From the NCBI RefSeq assembly GCF_003935425.1, contig NZ_RHQN01000002.1, positions 620,001 through 684,000 on the forward strand: a stretch of 64,000 nt of DNA, read 5' to 3'. Positions 1-9,875 of this stretch are shown piece after piece (the stretch's first letter is position 1; each line of letters opens with the position of its first letter). Source of the DNA: Pseudomonas sp. v388 (GTDB lineage: Bacteria > Pseudomonadota > Gammaproteobacteria > Pseudomonadales > Pseudomonadaceae). Below the pieces are notes generated by a model. It was not told the origin of the DNA, did no database searches, and saw nothing but the letters and a program-made list of their open reading frames with translations. A program made the position numbers and the translations under genes.

Positions 1-54
1 CACCTGCACAGCGACGTAGAAGCGACCGTACGCGTTGTCGTAGTGGCTGCTTAA
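1..54 (+). CDS. rplI: 50S ribosomal protein L9, C-terminal end (partial)
   Basis: Only the last 17 codons and the stop are inside the window. They read through to a VRVVVVAA-type tail, the usual C-terminus of pseudomonad L9, a 23S rRNA-binding protein of the large subunit. The gene begins left of the window. A rho-independent terminator follows about 50 bases downstream and dnaB is next, matching the conserved rpsF-rpsR-rplI-dnaB order. Identification rests on a short tail plus this context. Confidence 0.8.
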   Translation, partial: HLHSDVEATVRVVVVAA

Positions 55-100
55 GCAATACGTAATCGTCTGGCGGCCCGGCCGCTGGAGGATTAACATC

Positions 101-139
101 GGGCACGATCCTGTTCACAGGTCGTGCCCTTTGTTTTTG
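101..139 (+). terminator. Rho-independent terminator after rplI
   Basis: GGGCACGA (101-108) pairs with TCGTGCCC (122-129), and the stem continues inward through CCTG/CAGG to a TTCA loop, with one unpaired T. A T-rich stretch (tttgttttt) follows. It separates the ribosomal protein operon from dnaB and overlaps the upstream GTG of an extended dnaB reading frame, one reason to prefer the later ATG. Confidence 0.85.
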
Positions 140-177
140 TGTCATCCCCATTTTGCAAACTTCGAATTCAAGTGGCC

Positions 178-1572
178 ATGAACGAAATCACCGCCCCCGA
201 GCAATACGATCTGCAAACCGCCGCCCTCAAGGTGCCGCCTCATTCCATCGAGGCTGAGCAGGCCGTGCTCGGCGGTCTGATGCTGGACAACAACGCCTGG
301 GAACGTGTGCTCGATCAAGTCTCCGACGGCGATTTCTATCGACATGACCACCGCCTGATCTTCCGCGCCATCGCCCGGCTGGCCGATCAGAACAGCCCTA
401 TCGACGTGGTAACCCTTGCCGAGCAGCTTGACAAGGAAGGTCAGACTTCCCAGGTCGGCGGTCTGGGTTATCTCAGCGAGCTGGCAAAGAACACGCCATC
501 GGTTGCCAACATCAAGGCCTACGCGCAGATCGTCCGTGCGCGAGCGACCTTGCGGCAGTTGATCGGTATCAGTACCGAGATCGCCGACAGCGCGTTCAAC
601 CCCGAAGGTCGGACCGCCGAGGAGATTCTCGACGAAGCCGAGCGGCAGATCTTCCAGATCGCCGAAGCGCGTCCCAAGAGCGGTGGCCCGGTGGGCGTCA
701 ACGACCTGCTGACCAAGGCCATCGACCGCATCGATACACTGTTCAACAGTGATAACGCGATCACCGGCCTGTCCACCGGTTACGCCGACCTGGACGAGAA
801 GACCAGCGGCCTGCAACCCGCCGACTTGATCATCGTCGCCGGTCGTCCTTCCATGGGTAAGACCACCTTCGCCATGAACCTGGTGGAGAACGCCGTATTG
901 CGCAGCGACAAGGTCGTGCTGGTCTACTCGCTGGAGATGCCAGGTGAATCGCTGATCATGCGTATGCTGTCGTCCCTGGGTCGCATCGACCAGACCAAGG
1001 TGCGTGCCGGTCAGCTGGACGATGACGATTGGCCGCGCCTGACTTCGGCGGTCAACCTGCTCAACGACCGCAAGCTGTTCATTGACGACACCGCCGGCAT
1101 CAGCCCATCGGAAATGCGCGCCCGCACCCGTCGTGTCGCTCGCGAGCATGGTGATATCGCCATGATCATGATCGACTACCTGCAGCTGATGCAGATTCCG
1201 GGTTCTTCCGGCGACAACCGTACCAACGAGATTTCCGAGATTTCCCGCTCGTTGAAAGCCCTCGCGAAAGAATTCAACTGCCCGGTAATCGCGCTGTCGC
1301 AGCTCAACCGCTCCCTGGAACAACGCCCCAACAAGCGCCCGATCAACTCTGACCTCCGGGAATCCGGAGCGATCGAGCAGGACGCCGACGTCATCATGTT
1401 CGTGTACCGGGACGAGGTGTATCACCCCGAGACCGAGCACAAGGGCATTGCCGAGATCATCATCGGCAAGCAGCGTAACGGCCCGATCGGCACCACGCGG
1501 CTGGCGTTCATCGGCAAGTACACCCGCTTCGAAAACCTTGCGCCGGGCAGCTACAACTTCGACGACGAATAA
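178..1572 (+). CDS. dnaB: Replicative DNA helicase DnaB
   Basis: Hexameric 5'-3' helicase that unwinds DNA at the replication fork and recruits DnaG primase. The 464-residue product has the all-alpha N-terminal domain (about 20-125) and a RecA-like C-terminal ATPase. The Walker A motif GRPSMGKTT starts near residue 222, and the Walker B-type IDYLQLM near 332 is followed by a conserved SQLNR segment. The length is typical of the family. The frame stays open upstream to a GTG at 124, but that start lies inside the rplI terminator, so the ATG giving MNEITAPEQ is chosen. It follows rplI as in other pseudomonads. Confidence 0.96.
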   Translation: MNEITAPEQYDLQTAALKVPPHSIEAEQAVLGGLMLDNNAWERVLDQVSDGDFYRHDHRLIFRAIARLADQNSPIDVVTLAEQLDKEGQTSQVGGLGYLSELAKNTPSVANIKAYAQIVRARATLRQLIGISTEIADSAFNPEGRTAEEILDEAERQIFQIAEARPKSGGPVGVNDLLTKAIDRIDTLFNSDNAITGLSTGYADLDEKTSGLQPADLIIVAGRPSMGKTTFAMNLVENAVLRSDKVVLVYSLEMPGESLIMRMLSSLGRIDQTKVRAGQLDDDDWPRLTSAVNLLNDRKLFIDDTAGISPSEMRARTRRVAREHGDIAMIMIDYLQLMQIPGSSGDNRTNEISEISRSLKALAKEFNCPVIALSQLNRSLEQRPNKRPINSDLRESGAIEQDADVIMFVYRDEVYHPETEHKGIAEIIIGKQRNGPIGTTRLAFIGKYTRFENLAPGSYNFDDE

Positions 1573-1592
1573 TTTGAAATCCCCGCAATCCA

Positions 1593-1686
1593 TGTGGGGG
1601 CCGGCTTGCTGGCGAAGCGTCGGCCCGGACAGTGGGTGACATTGCCGTGCTGCCACTGACCTCTTCGCCAGCAAGCTGGCTCCCAC
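1593..1686. repeat. REP-type inverted repeat pair
   Basis: Two arms face each other: 'gtgggggccggcttgctggc' near the left end and 'gccagcaagctggctcccac' at the right end, separated by about 50 bases. This is the usual Pseudomonas REP doublet, able to form a long hairpin in the gap between dnaB and ygiQ. Confidence 0.75.
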
Positions 1687-1795
1687 GAGTTGCGGCGCAG
1701 CACATCAAAATCCGACCGTTACCGTCGGACTTGATCATTTTTTGTGCTATATTCCGCGCCCGCGATTTTTCCAACGTGCAAACGTAGGTCCTGAC

Positions 1796-4108
<2,313 letters not shown>

Positions 4109-4124
4109 TCTCGTTTGCCTGAAT

Positions 4125-4162
4125 GCAAAACGCCAACCCTCGGGTTGGCGTTTTGCGTTTTG
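4125..4162 (+). terminator. Rho-independent terminator after ygiQ
   Basis: A perfect 15-bp stem: GCAAAACGCCAACCC (4125-4139) and GGGTTGGCGTTTTGC (4141-4155 region) around a very short loop, with flanking A and T runs. The symmetry could let it act in both directions, but no gene converges on it from the right. Confidence 0.88.
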
Positions 4163-4320
4163 GCGGTCAGGTTTTTGCGTTCAGATGTAGGGCGATTTTT
4201 GTGACGTGCAACCGGTTTGTGGGACGTCGGACGCAAAAAGAGAATATTCATACGCACCGCCGGAGTGATTCCTACATCCAGTGAAGGGGTGAATTCCTAT
4301 CCTCGGGTTCTTCAACGCAC

Positions 4321-4338
4321 GTGCTGGCTCGCCAGCAC
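4321..4338. promoter_or_regulatory. Palindrome just upstream of the orphan gene start
   Basis: GTGCTGGC (4321-4328) and GCCAGCAC (4331-4338) form a near-continuous dyad ending seven bases before the 'agggagaag' ribosome-binding region of the 4356 gene. It could be an operator or a leader hairpin that limits translation. No regulator gene is adjacent. Confidence 0.45.
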
Positions 4339-4355
4339 TTCAGGGAGAAGCCGAG

Positions 4356-5357
4356 ATGATCGTCAATAACAGAACTATCCCAGTGGCAGCCCCGGCAGTC
4401 AGCGCAAGTCCGGCTGTCAAAGCCCCAGACGTGACGTCGAAGGACGGCAACAGCCTCGACGAGAGCCAGCCCGATATCCATTGCACCATTTCAAATACGG
4501 CTCGCCAGCTTAGCGAAACGGGATGCGCTGCTCAGGCCAAAGAAAGTAATAACGACCGTGGCCGCCAATTGATGCTCAATCAATTGTACGGCGGACGGGA
4601 GCCTGTGCTCATTAGTGGTGCGCTTGGGATGAGGCACGATAATATGGCGCGCTCCAGTTATGAGTTCCTGACTCGACAGGATCTTGAATTGCTTTCGGAT
4701 GTTTACTCGTATGCCCAGGACCAAGGTGTAGATCTTACCTATGTTGATCTTATTGCTGACGATATAGGGGACTATCGCCAACATGATGATGGGCGTGGCA
4801 TGGGTAATTTTAATAGTGGTGGCAGTTATAACAGCCAGGGCTGGCAGCTCACTGTGGATTTCAATGAAAGAGATGCTGCTATCGCATCAAGTTTACGTAG
4901 CGGGGCTGCGATTAACAGTACGCGATTCGACCAAGGTTTTTTGCGATATATTTTAGATCCGGGTAACGGTGCTATGGGGCGTTGTGGGGATTTTTCTTTG
5001 CTTGAACATCTTGTGACTCACTTTTCTGCTGAGGCCAATACCGCAGCCCCTCTCGATTCTCGATTCTCAGTGTACACACCGATAGATTTGAGCGAGAACT
5101 ATGTACTGACGGCTTCAACTGAAATCAGGTTGCCAAAGTTTGAGCCAGATATCATCAGTGAAAATGGCGTGTCGCGTCTTACGGCAAAGGGACGGGCGCT
5201 TGGCATTCAATTAGAGGGCGGTGTAGACGGACAGCTACCCGTAGAGTTTGTGAAAGTGAAGGCCGGTTTCGATCTGCTACGTGAGTGGAGTGGGGGCGAA
5301 AGCGTAGCTCCCGCAAGAAGTTGGTTGCGTCTACTGTGGGAGCGTTTCTCTCAGTAA
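4356..5357 (+). CDS. Hypothetical protein, possible secreted effector
   Basis: A 333-residue product matching no family I recognise. The first 20 residues (MIVNNRTIPVAAPAVSASPA) lack acidic residues and are rich in Ala, Ser, Pro and Val, with Val at position 3. That resembles N-termini of type III secreted proteins, but there is no Sec signal or membrane segment. The middle is Asp/Gly/Asn-rich (about 110-160) and a Trp/Arg-rich segment ends the protein. The coding region is visibly more AT-rich than its neighbours, suggesting acquisition. The ATG has a good upstream 'agggag'. Reading-frame confidence is high; function is unknown and no hrp box was seen. Confidence 0.7.
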   Translation: MIVNNRTIPVAAPAVSASPAVKAPDVTSKDGNSLDESQPDIHCTISNTARQLSETGCAAQAKESNNDRGRQLMLNQLYGGREPVLISGALGMRHDNMARSSYEFLTRQDLELLSDVYSYAQDQGVDLTYVDLIADDIGDYRQHDDGRGMGNFNSGGSYNSQGWQLTVDFNERDAAIASSLRSGAAINSTRFDQGFLRYILDPGNGAMGRCGDFSLLEHLVTHFSAEANTAAPLDSRFSVYTPIDLSENYVLTASTEIRLPKFEPDIISENGVSRLTAKGRALGIQLEGGVDGQLPVEFVKVKAGFDLLREWSGGESVAPARSWLRLLWERFSQ

Positions 5358-5464
5358 TTCAGGTCGCCTTTAAGGCTGGGTTTGTAGGTATCTATCTATG
5401 CGCAACTGCCAAAAGAAAACGGATATGCTCCTTGTCGTGATATTCACAACTCAAGGATAATTCT

Positions 5465-5911
5465 GTGAAAATAATAATAGCTATTGCGCTTGTACTCGTA
5501 TCTGTCAGCGGCTTTGCCGTAGAAAAGTCACTGACTAAATCCCTAAAGCCTGGTCGAATCATTGTCGCTAAAGACGGTAGCGCTATGGCGCAGTTTTCTG
5601 TGCTTAGCAGGGACTTCTCAGCTCCCGGTCTGCTGGTGGCAAAGAAGACGCTTACAAGTGTTGAGTGGCGCACGACCCATTATCCCGACAATCTGAATGA
5701 AGAAGTCGAGATCTGCTACACGGAGCCGGGTCGTATTGATCATGTGCTCTGTGAGGATATTTCTCCTAACGCCTCGGGAACTACCGATAAATTTAACAAT
5801 TTCAAATTTGATATGCATGCCAGGGTTACAATTCGGCATTCAGTGAAAGGTGGCCGAAATTCCGGCGCACCAGCCGGGATGGATTCAGTGGTTATCAACT
5901 ACAGCTATTGA
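5465..5911 (+). CDS. Hypothetical exported protein
   Basis: A 148-residue product starting at a GTG eight bases after 'aagga'. The N-terminus MKIIIAIALVLVSVSGFA is a clear Sec signal peptide with likely cleavage after GFA, leaving about 130 residues. Two cysteines in the middle (EICYTEP and VLCEDI) could form a periplasmic disulfide. The rest looks beta-rich. No family is recognised. Like the gene before it, the coding sequence is AT-richer than the surroundings. The 107-base gap leaves open a shared origin or transcript. Three tandem REP units follow directly. Confidence 0.65.
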   Translation: MKIIIAIALVLVSVSGFAVEKSLTKSLKPGRIIVAKDGSAMAQFSVLSRDFSAPGLLVAKKTLTSVEWRTTHYPDNLNEEVEICYTEPGRIDHVLCEDISPNASGTTDKFNNFKFDMHARVTIRHSVKGGRNSGAPAGMDSVVINYSY

Positions 5912-5931
5912 AACAGGTTTAGACCTTTAGC

Positions 5932-6283
5932 TTTTGGTGCAATCGGGCGGCGCTCCGCTTGTCCGCGAAAGCTGGATTTCAGATCACGCATCTTTTGCGG
6001 ATGTACCGCCCTCTTCGCGAGCAAGCTCGCTCCTACGGGTTCAGCGCAAAGTTTGTAGGAGCGGACCGGGCGGCGCTCCGCTTGTCCGCGAAAGCTGGAT
6101 TCCAGATCGCGCATTTGCTGCGGGTGCACCGGCTTCTTCGCGAGCAAGCTCGCTCCTACGGGGTCAGCGCAGATTTTGTAGGAGCGGACCGGGCGCGCTC
6201 CGCTTGTCCGCGAAAGCTGCATTTCAGATCACGTATTTGCTGCGGGTGTACCGGCGTCTTCGCGAGCAAGCTCGCTCCTGCAT
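5932..6283. repeat. Three tandem REP units, period about 123 bp
   Basis: Three near-identical units begin at about 5932, 6055 and 6178. Each holds a left arm ('gtaggagcggaccgggcgg' in units 2 and 3), a 'ccgcttgtccgcgaaagctg' segment, and a right arm ending 'cgcgagcaagctcgctcct'. Unit 1 has lost part of its left arm. The three units form the largest REP array in the window. Confidence 0.85.
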
Positions 6284-6387
6284 CATCGGCACAAATCCCT
6301 AGGGCAGATAATCCTCATCCTGTAACCCAACCTCTGCCACACTCAGTGCCTCGTTATCGTGCGGACGGTCCACCGTCAGCGGGCACT

Positions 6388-6404
6388 GGCGCGATTCTGG
6401 TGCT
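6388..6404. promoter_or_regulatory. Possible NtrC-like site upstream of the transglutaminase cluster
   Basis: GGCGCG-N5-GGTGCT resembles the enteric NtrC dyad TGCACY-N5-GGTGCA at 8 of 12 positions, centred roughly 87 bases before the predicted start of transcription. Judged by eye; weak on its own. Confidence 0.25.
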
Positions 6405-6456
6405 GCGCCCGGTTGTGCGGGCAGTGTTCATGCCGGCGCCGCAGGCTTTGCCCGTG

Positions 6457-6472
6457 TGGCATAAGTCTTGCG
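6457..6472 (+). promoter_or_regulatory. Sigma-54-type -24/-12 promoter
   Basis: TGGCATAAGTCTTGCG matches the RpoN consensus TGGCACRNNNNTTGCW at all but two positions and keeps the invariant GG-N10-GC core. The predicted start near 6483 leaves a short leader containing the AGGAGG at 6498, just before the GTG at 6510. Confidence 0.65.
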
Positions 6473-6509
6473 CGGCTCACTCACCGTTCAGGCTCGCAGG
6501 AGGCACGCC

Positions 6510-9500
6510 GTGTCGATTCATATTGCCTTGCACCACGTTACGCATTATCGCTACGAACGCGCGGTGGAACTGGGCCCCCAGATCGTCCGCCTGCGCCCGG
6601 CTGCCCATAGCCGCACCCGCGTGTTGTCGTACTCGCTGAAAGTGCTGCCTGAAAATCACTTCATCAACTGGCAGCAGGACCCGCAAGGCAATTACCTGGC
6701 GCGCCTGGTGTTTCCGGAGAAGACCCGAGAACTGCGAGTCGAGGTCGATCTGGTCGCCGAAATGGCGGTGTTCAACCCTTTCGACTTTTTCCTCGAGCCT
6801 TACGCTGAAAACATACCGTTCAGCTATGCCGCCGAAGAACAGCGCGAACTGGCACCGTATCTGGAAAAGCTGCCGCTGACGCCTGCGTTCAAAACCTATC
6901 TGGACAGCATCAGTCGCGAACCGATTCCGGCCATCGACTTTCTGGTCGGCCTGAACCAACGGTTGAGTCAGGACATCGCCTACCTGATCCGAATGGAACC
7001 GGGTGTGCAAACCCCGGAACACACACTCCAGAACGCGTCCGGTTCATGCCGGGACTCGGCCTGGCTGCTGGTGCAGCTGATGCGCCACCTTGGGCTGGCG
7101 GCACGTTTCGTATCCGGTTATCTGATCCAGCTCAAGGCAGATGTCGAGGCGCTGGACGGCCCGTCCGGCACTGACGTCGATTTCACCGACCTGCATGCCT
7201 GGTGCGAAGTTTATCTGCCGGGCGCCGGCTGGGTCGGCCTCGATGCGACTTCGGGCCTGTTTGCCGGAGAAGGCCACATCCCGCTGGCCTGCAGCCCCGA
7301 GCCATCTTCAGCGGCGCCGATCAGCGGGCTGGTCGAGCCTTGCGAAACCGAATTCAGCCATGAAATGTCGGTCGAGCGGATCTGGGAGGCACCGCGCGTG
7401 ACCCAGCCGTACACCGAGGAACAGTGGCATGCGATTCAGGCGCTGGGTCGGCAGATCGACGTCGATCTGAGCGACAACGATGTGCGCCTGACCATGGGTG
7501 GCGAGCCGACGTTTGTGTCCATCGATGACCGCGAAGGCGGCGAATGGAACACCGCCGCGCTCGGCCCGACCAAGCGCGGGCTGTCGGCCGAGCTGTTCCA
7601 GCGTATGCGCAAGCACTATGCGCCGTTGGGCCTGGTGCATTTCGGGCAGGGCAAGTGGTATCCGGGCGAGCAGTTGCCGCGCTGGTCGCTCAACTGCTTC
7701 TGGCGCAAGGACGGCCAACCGGTCTGGCATGACAATGCGCTGATCGCCGACGAAACCCGTGACTACGGAGCTACCGGCGAATTGGCCGGACGTTTTCTGA
7801 GCAGTGTGGCCGAGCGCCTGAACGTGCCGACCCGCTTCGTGTTTCCGGCCTATGAAGACAACTTCTACTACCTGTGGCGCGAGGGTGCATTGCCGGTCAA
7901 CGTCACCGCCGAGGATTCGCGACTCGCCGACGAGCTGGAACGCACGCGCCTGCGCAAGGTGTTCGCCCAAGGGCTGGACAAGGTCATCGGCCAGGTTCTG
8001 CCGTTGGCGCGCACGGCAGAAGGGGATCGCTGGCAGAGTGGGCGCTGGTATCTGCGCGACGAACACTGTCGGCTGGTGCCGGGCGACTCTGCGCTGGGCT
8101 ATCGCTTGCCGCTGGCTTCGCAGCCGTGGGTCAAGGCCGCCGAATATCCGTTCATCCACCCTGCCGATCCCAATCAGGACTTCGCCAAATTGCCCGACAG
8201 CCAGCAATTGCGCGCGCGCTCGTCATCCAGCGAAGTCAGTGACGACCGAGCACCGGAGCTGGACGAGTCCGCCGACTGGCTGACCCGCACCGCGCTGTGT
8301 GCCGAAGCCCGCGATGGTCGCCTGTACCTTTTCATGCCGCCGCTGCAGGCGCTGGAAGATTACCTGGAGCTGGTCGCGGCCATCGAAGCGACTGCCGCGG
8401 AACTGGCGTGTCCGGTGCTGCTGGAAGGCTACGAGCCGCCGAGCGACCCGCGTCTGGCGAACTTCCGCATCACCCCCGATCCCGGTGTAATCGAGGTCAA
8501 TGTCCAGCCGTCCTCCACTTGGGACGAGTTGGTAGAGCGCACCGAGTTTCTCTACGAACAGGCGCGCCTGACCCGGCTGACCACCGAGAAATTCATGATC
8601 GATGGACGCCATACCGGCACCGGTGGCGGCAACCATTTCGTGCTCGGCGGCGCGACACCGGCGGACTCGCCGTTTCTGCGGCGTCCGGATTTGCTGCGCA
8701 GTCTGCTCAGTTACTGGCACAACCATCCGTCCTTGTCTTACCTGTTTTCGGGATTGTTCATCGGCCCGACTTCACAAGCGCCACGCATCGACGAAGCGCG
8801 TAACGACTCGCTCTATGAGCTGGAAATTGCTTTCGCGCAAATGCCCAGGCCGGGCGAAGAGGTGGCGCCGTGGCTGGTCGACCGGTTGCTGCGCAACCTG
8901 TTGATCGATGTGACCGGCAACACCCACCGTGCCGAGTTTTGCATCGACAAGCTGTATTCGCCGGACGGCGCCACCGGGCGGTTGGGGCTGCTGGAGCTGC
9001 GGGCGTTTGAAATGCCGCCCCATGCCCGCATGAGTCTGGCCCAGCAATTGTTGCTGCGGGCGCTGGTCGCGCGTTTCTGGCGCGAGCCGTATGCGCCGGC
9101 CAGGCTCGTTCGCTGGGGTACGCAGCTGCACGACCGTTTCATGCTGCCGCACTTTATCGCCCAGGACTTTGCCGACGTGGTTTCGGAACTCAACGAGGCC
9201 GGCTATTCGCTCAAGGCTGAATGGTTCGCCGCGCACCTGGAGTTCCGTTTCCCCAAGGTCGGCGATTACGCGGTCAACGGCATCGAACTGGAACTGCGCC
9301 AGGCGCTGGAACCGTGGCATGTACTCGGCGAAGAAGGCTCGGGCGGCGGCGCGGTGCGTTACGTCGACTCGTCACTGGAGCGTCTGCAAGTGCTGGTCAG
9401 CGGGCTGCCGCCGCAGCGCTACCAATTGACCTGTAATGGCATTGCGGTGCCCTTGCAGCCGACCGGGCGTGTCGGCGAATTCGTGGCCGGTGTGCGTTAT

Positions 9501-9788
9501 CGCGCCTGGCAGCCCGCCAATTGCCTGCAACCGACCATCGGCGTGCATGCGCCGCTGGTGTTCGATCTGGTAGACACCTGGATGCAGCGCTCGCTGGGCG
9601 GCTGCGAGTATCATGTCGCCCATCCTGGCGGTCGCAATTACGAGACCTTGCCGGTCAATGCCAATGAAGCGGAGAGCCGACGCCTGGCGCGTTTCTTCCG
9701 CATCGGACATACCCCCGGCAAACTGGACGTGCCGCCGCTCAACATTAACGGCGAGCTGCCGATGACGCTGGATATGCGTTTGCATTAA
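6510..9788 (+). CDS. Transglutaminase-like / DUF2126 putative amidoligase
   Basis: A 1092-residue fusion. The N-terminal part is a bacterial transglutaminase-like region (about 1-270) with the Cys-His-Asp triad visible at C180 (SGSCRDSAW), H229 (DLHAWCEVY) and D245 (GLDATSG). The remaining 750 or so residues are DUF2126, predicted to be an amidoligase. The GTG start is chosen because AGGAGG lies seven bases upstream and [12 protein letters not shown] is the usual opening; an in-frame start at 6468 has no such site. It leads a three-gene set with the ATP-grasp/alpha-E protein and a second transglutaminase, predicted in the literature to make or modify peptides. The actual product is unknown. 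Confidence 0.88.
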   Translation: MSIHIALHHVTHYRYERAVELGPQIVRLRPAAHSRTRVLSYSLKVLPENHFINWQQDPQGNYLARLVFPEKTRELRVEVDLVAEMAVFNPFDFFLEPYAENIPFSYAAEEQRELAPYLEKLPLTPAFKTYLDSISREPIPAIDFLVGLNQRLSQDIAYLIRMEPGVQTPEHTLQNASGSCRDSAWLLVQLMRHLGLAARFVSGYLIQLKADVEALDGPSGTDVDFTDLHAWCEVYLPGAGWVGLDATSGLFAGEGHIPLACSPEPSSAAPISGLVEPCETEFSHEMSVERIWEAPRVTQPYTEEQWHAIQALGRQIDVDLSDNDVRLTMGGEPTFVSIDDREGGEWNTAALGPTKRGLSAELFQRMRKHYAPLGLVHFGQGKWYPGEQLPRWSLNCFWRKDGQPVWHDNALIADETRDYGATGELAGRFLSSVAERLNVPTRFVFPAYEDNFYYLWREGALPVNVTAEDSRLADELERTRLRKVFAQGLDKVIGQVLPLARTAEGDRWQSGRWYLRDEHCRLVPGDSALGYRLPLASQPWVKAAEYPFIHPADPNQDFAKLPDSQQLRARSSSSEVSDDRAPELDESADWLTRTALCAEARDGRLYLFMPPLQALEDYLELVAAIEATAAELACPVLLEGYEPPSDPRLANFRITPDPGVIEVNVQPSSTWDELVERTEFLYEQARLTRLTTEKFMIDGRHTGTGGGNHFVLGGATPADSPFLRRPDLLRSLLSYWHNHPSLSYLFSGLFIGPTSQAPRIDEARNDSLYELEIAFAQMPRPGEEVAPWLVDRLLRNLLIDVTGNTHRAEFCIDKLYSPDGATGRLGLLELRAFEMPPHARMSLAQQLLLRALVARFWREPYAPARLVRWGTQLHDRFMLPHFIAQDFADVVSELNEAGYSLKAEWFAAHLEFRFPKVGDYAVNGIELELRQALEPWHVLGEEGSGGGAVRYVDSSLERLQVLVSGLPPQRYQLTCNGIAVPLQPTGRVGEFVAGVRYRAWQPANCLQPTIGVHAPLVFDLVDTWMQRSLGGCEYHVAHPGGRNYETLPVNANEAESRRLARFFRIGHTPGKLDVPPLNINGELPMTLDMRLH

Positions 9789-9798
9789 AACGCCGGCC

Positions 9799-9840
9799 GC
9801 GCAGCCGGATGTGCGCTACAAGCGTGTCATCCGGCTGCGC
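9799..9840. other. Intercistronic hairpin, 13-bp perfect stem
   Basis: GCGCAGCCGGATG (9799-9811) is the exact reverse complement of CATCCGGCTGCGC (9828-9840), with a 16-base loop. There is no T run after it, so it looks like an mRNA-stabilising or attenuating structure between the first two genes of the cluster, not a full terminator. Confidence 0.7.
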
Positions 9841-9875
9841 TAAGCTGAGTCCTTACGTTTCCTGCCGAGCCTTCC

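Noticed and set aside
4161-4355. hrp box (GGAACC-N15/16-CCAC) upstream of the effector-like gene
   Set aside because: A GCAACC is present near 4208, but no correctly spaced CCACNNA follows.
5932-6283. Possible CRISPR array
   Set aside because: Whole 123-bp units are repeated, including the middle parts; there are no short repeats with unique spacers and no cas genes.
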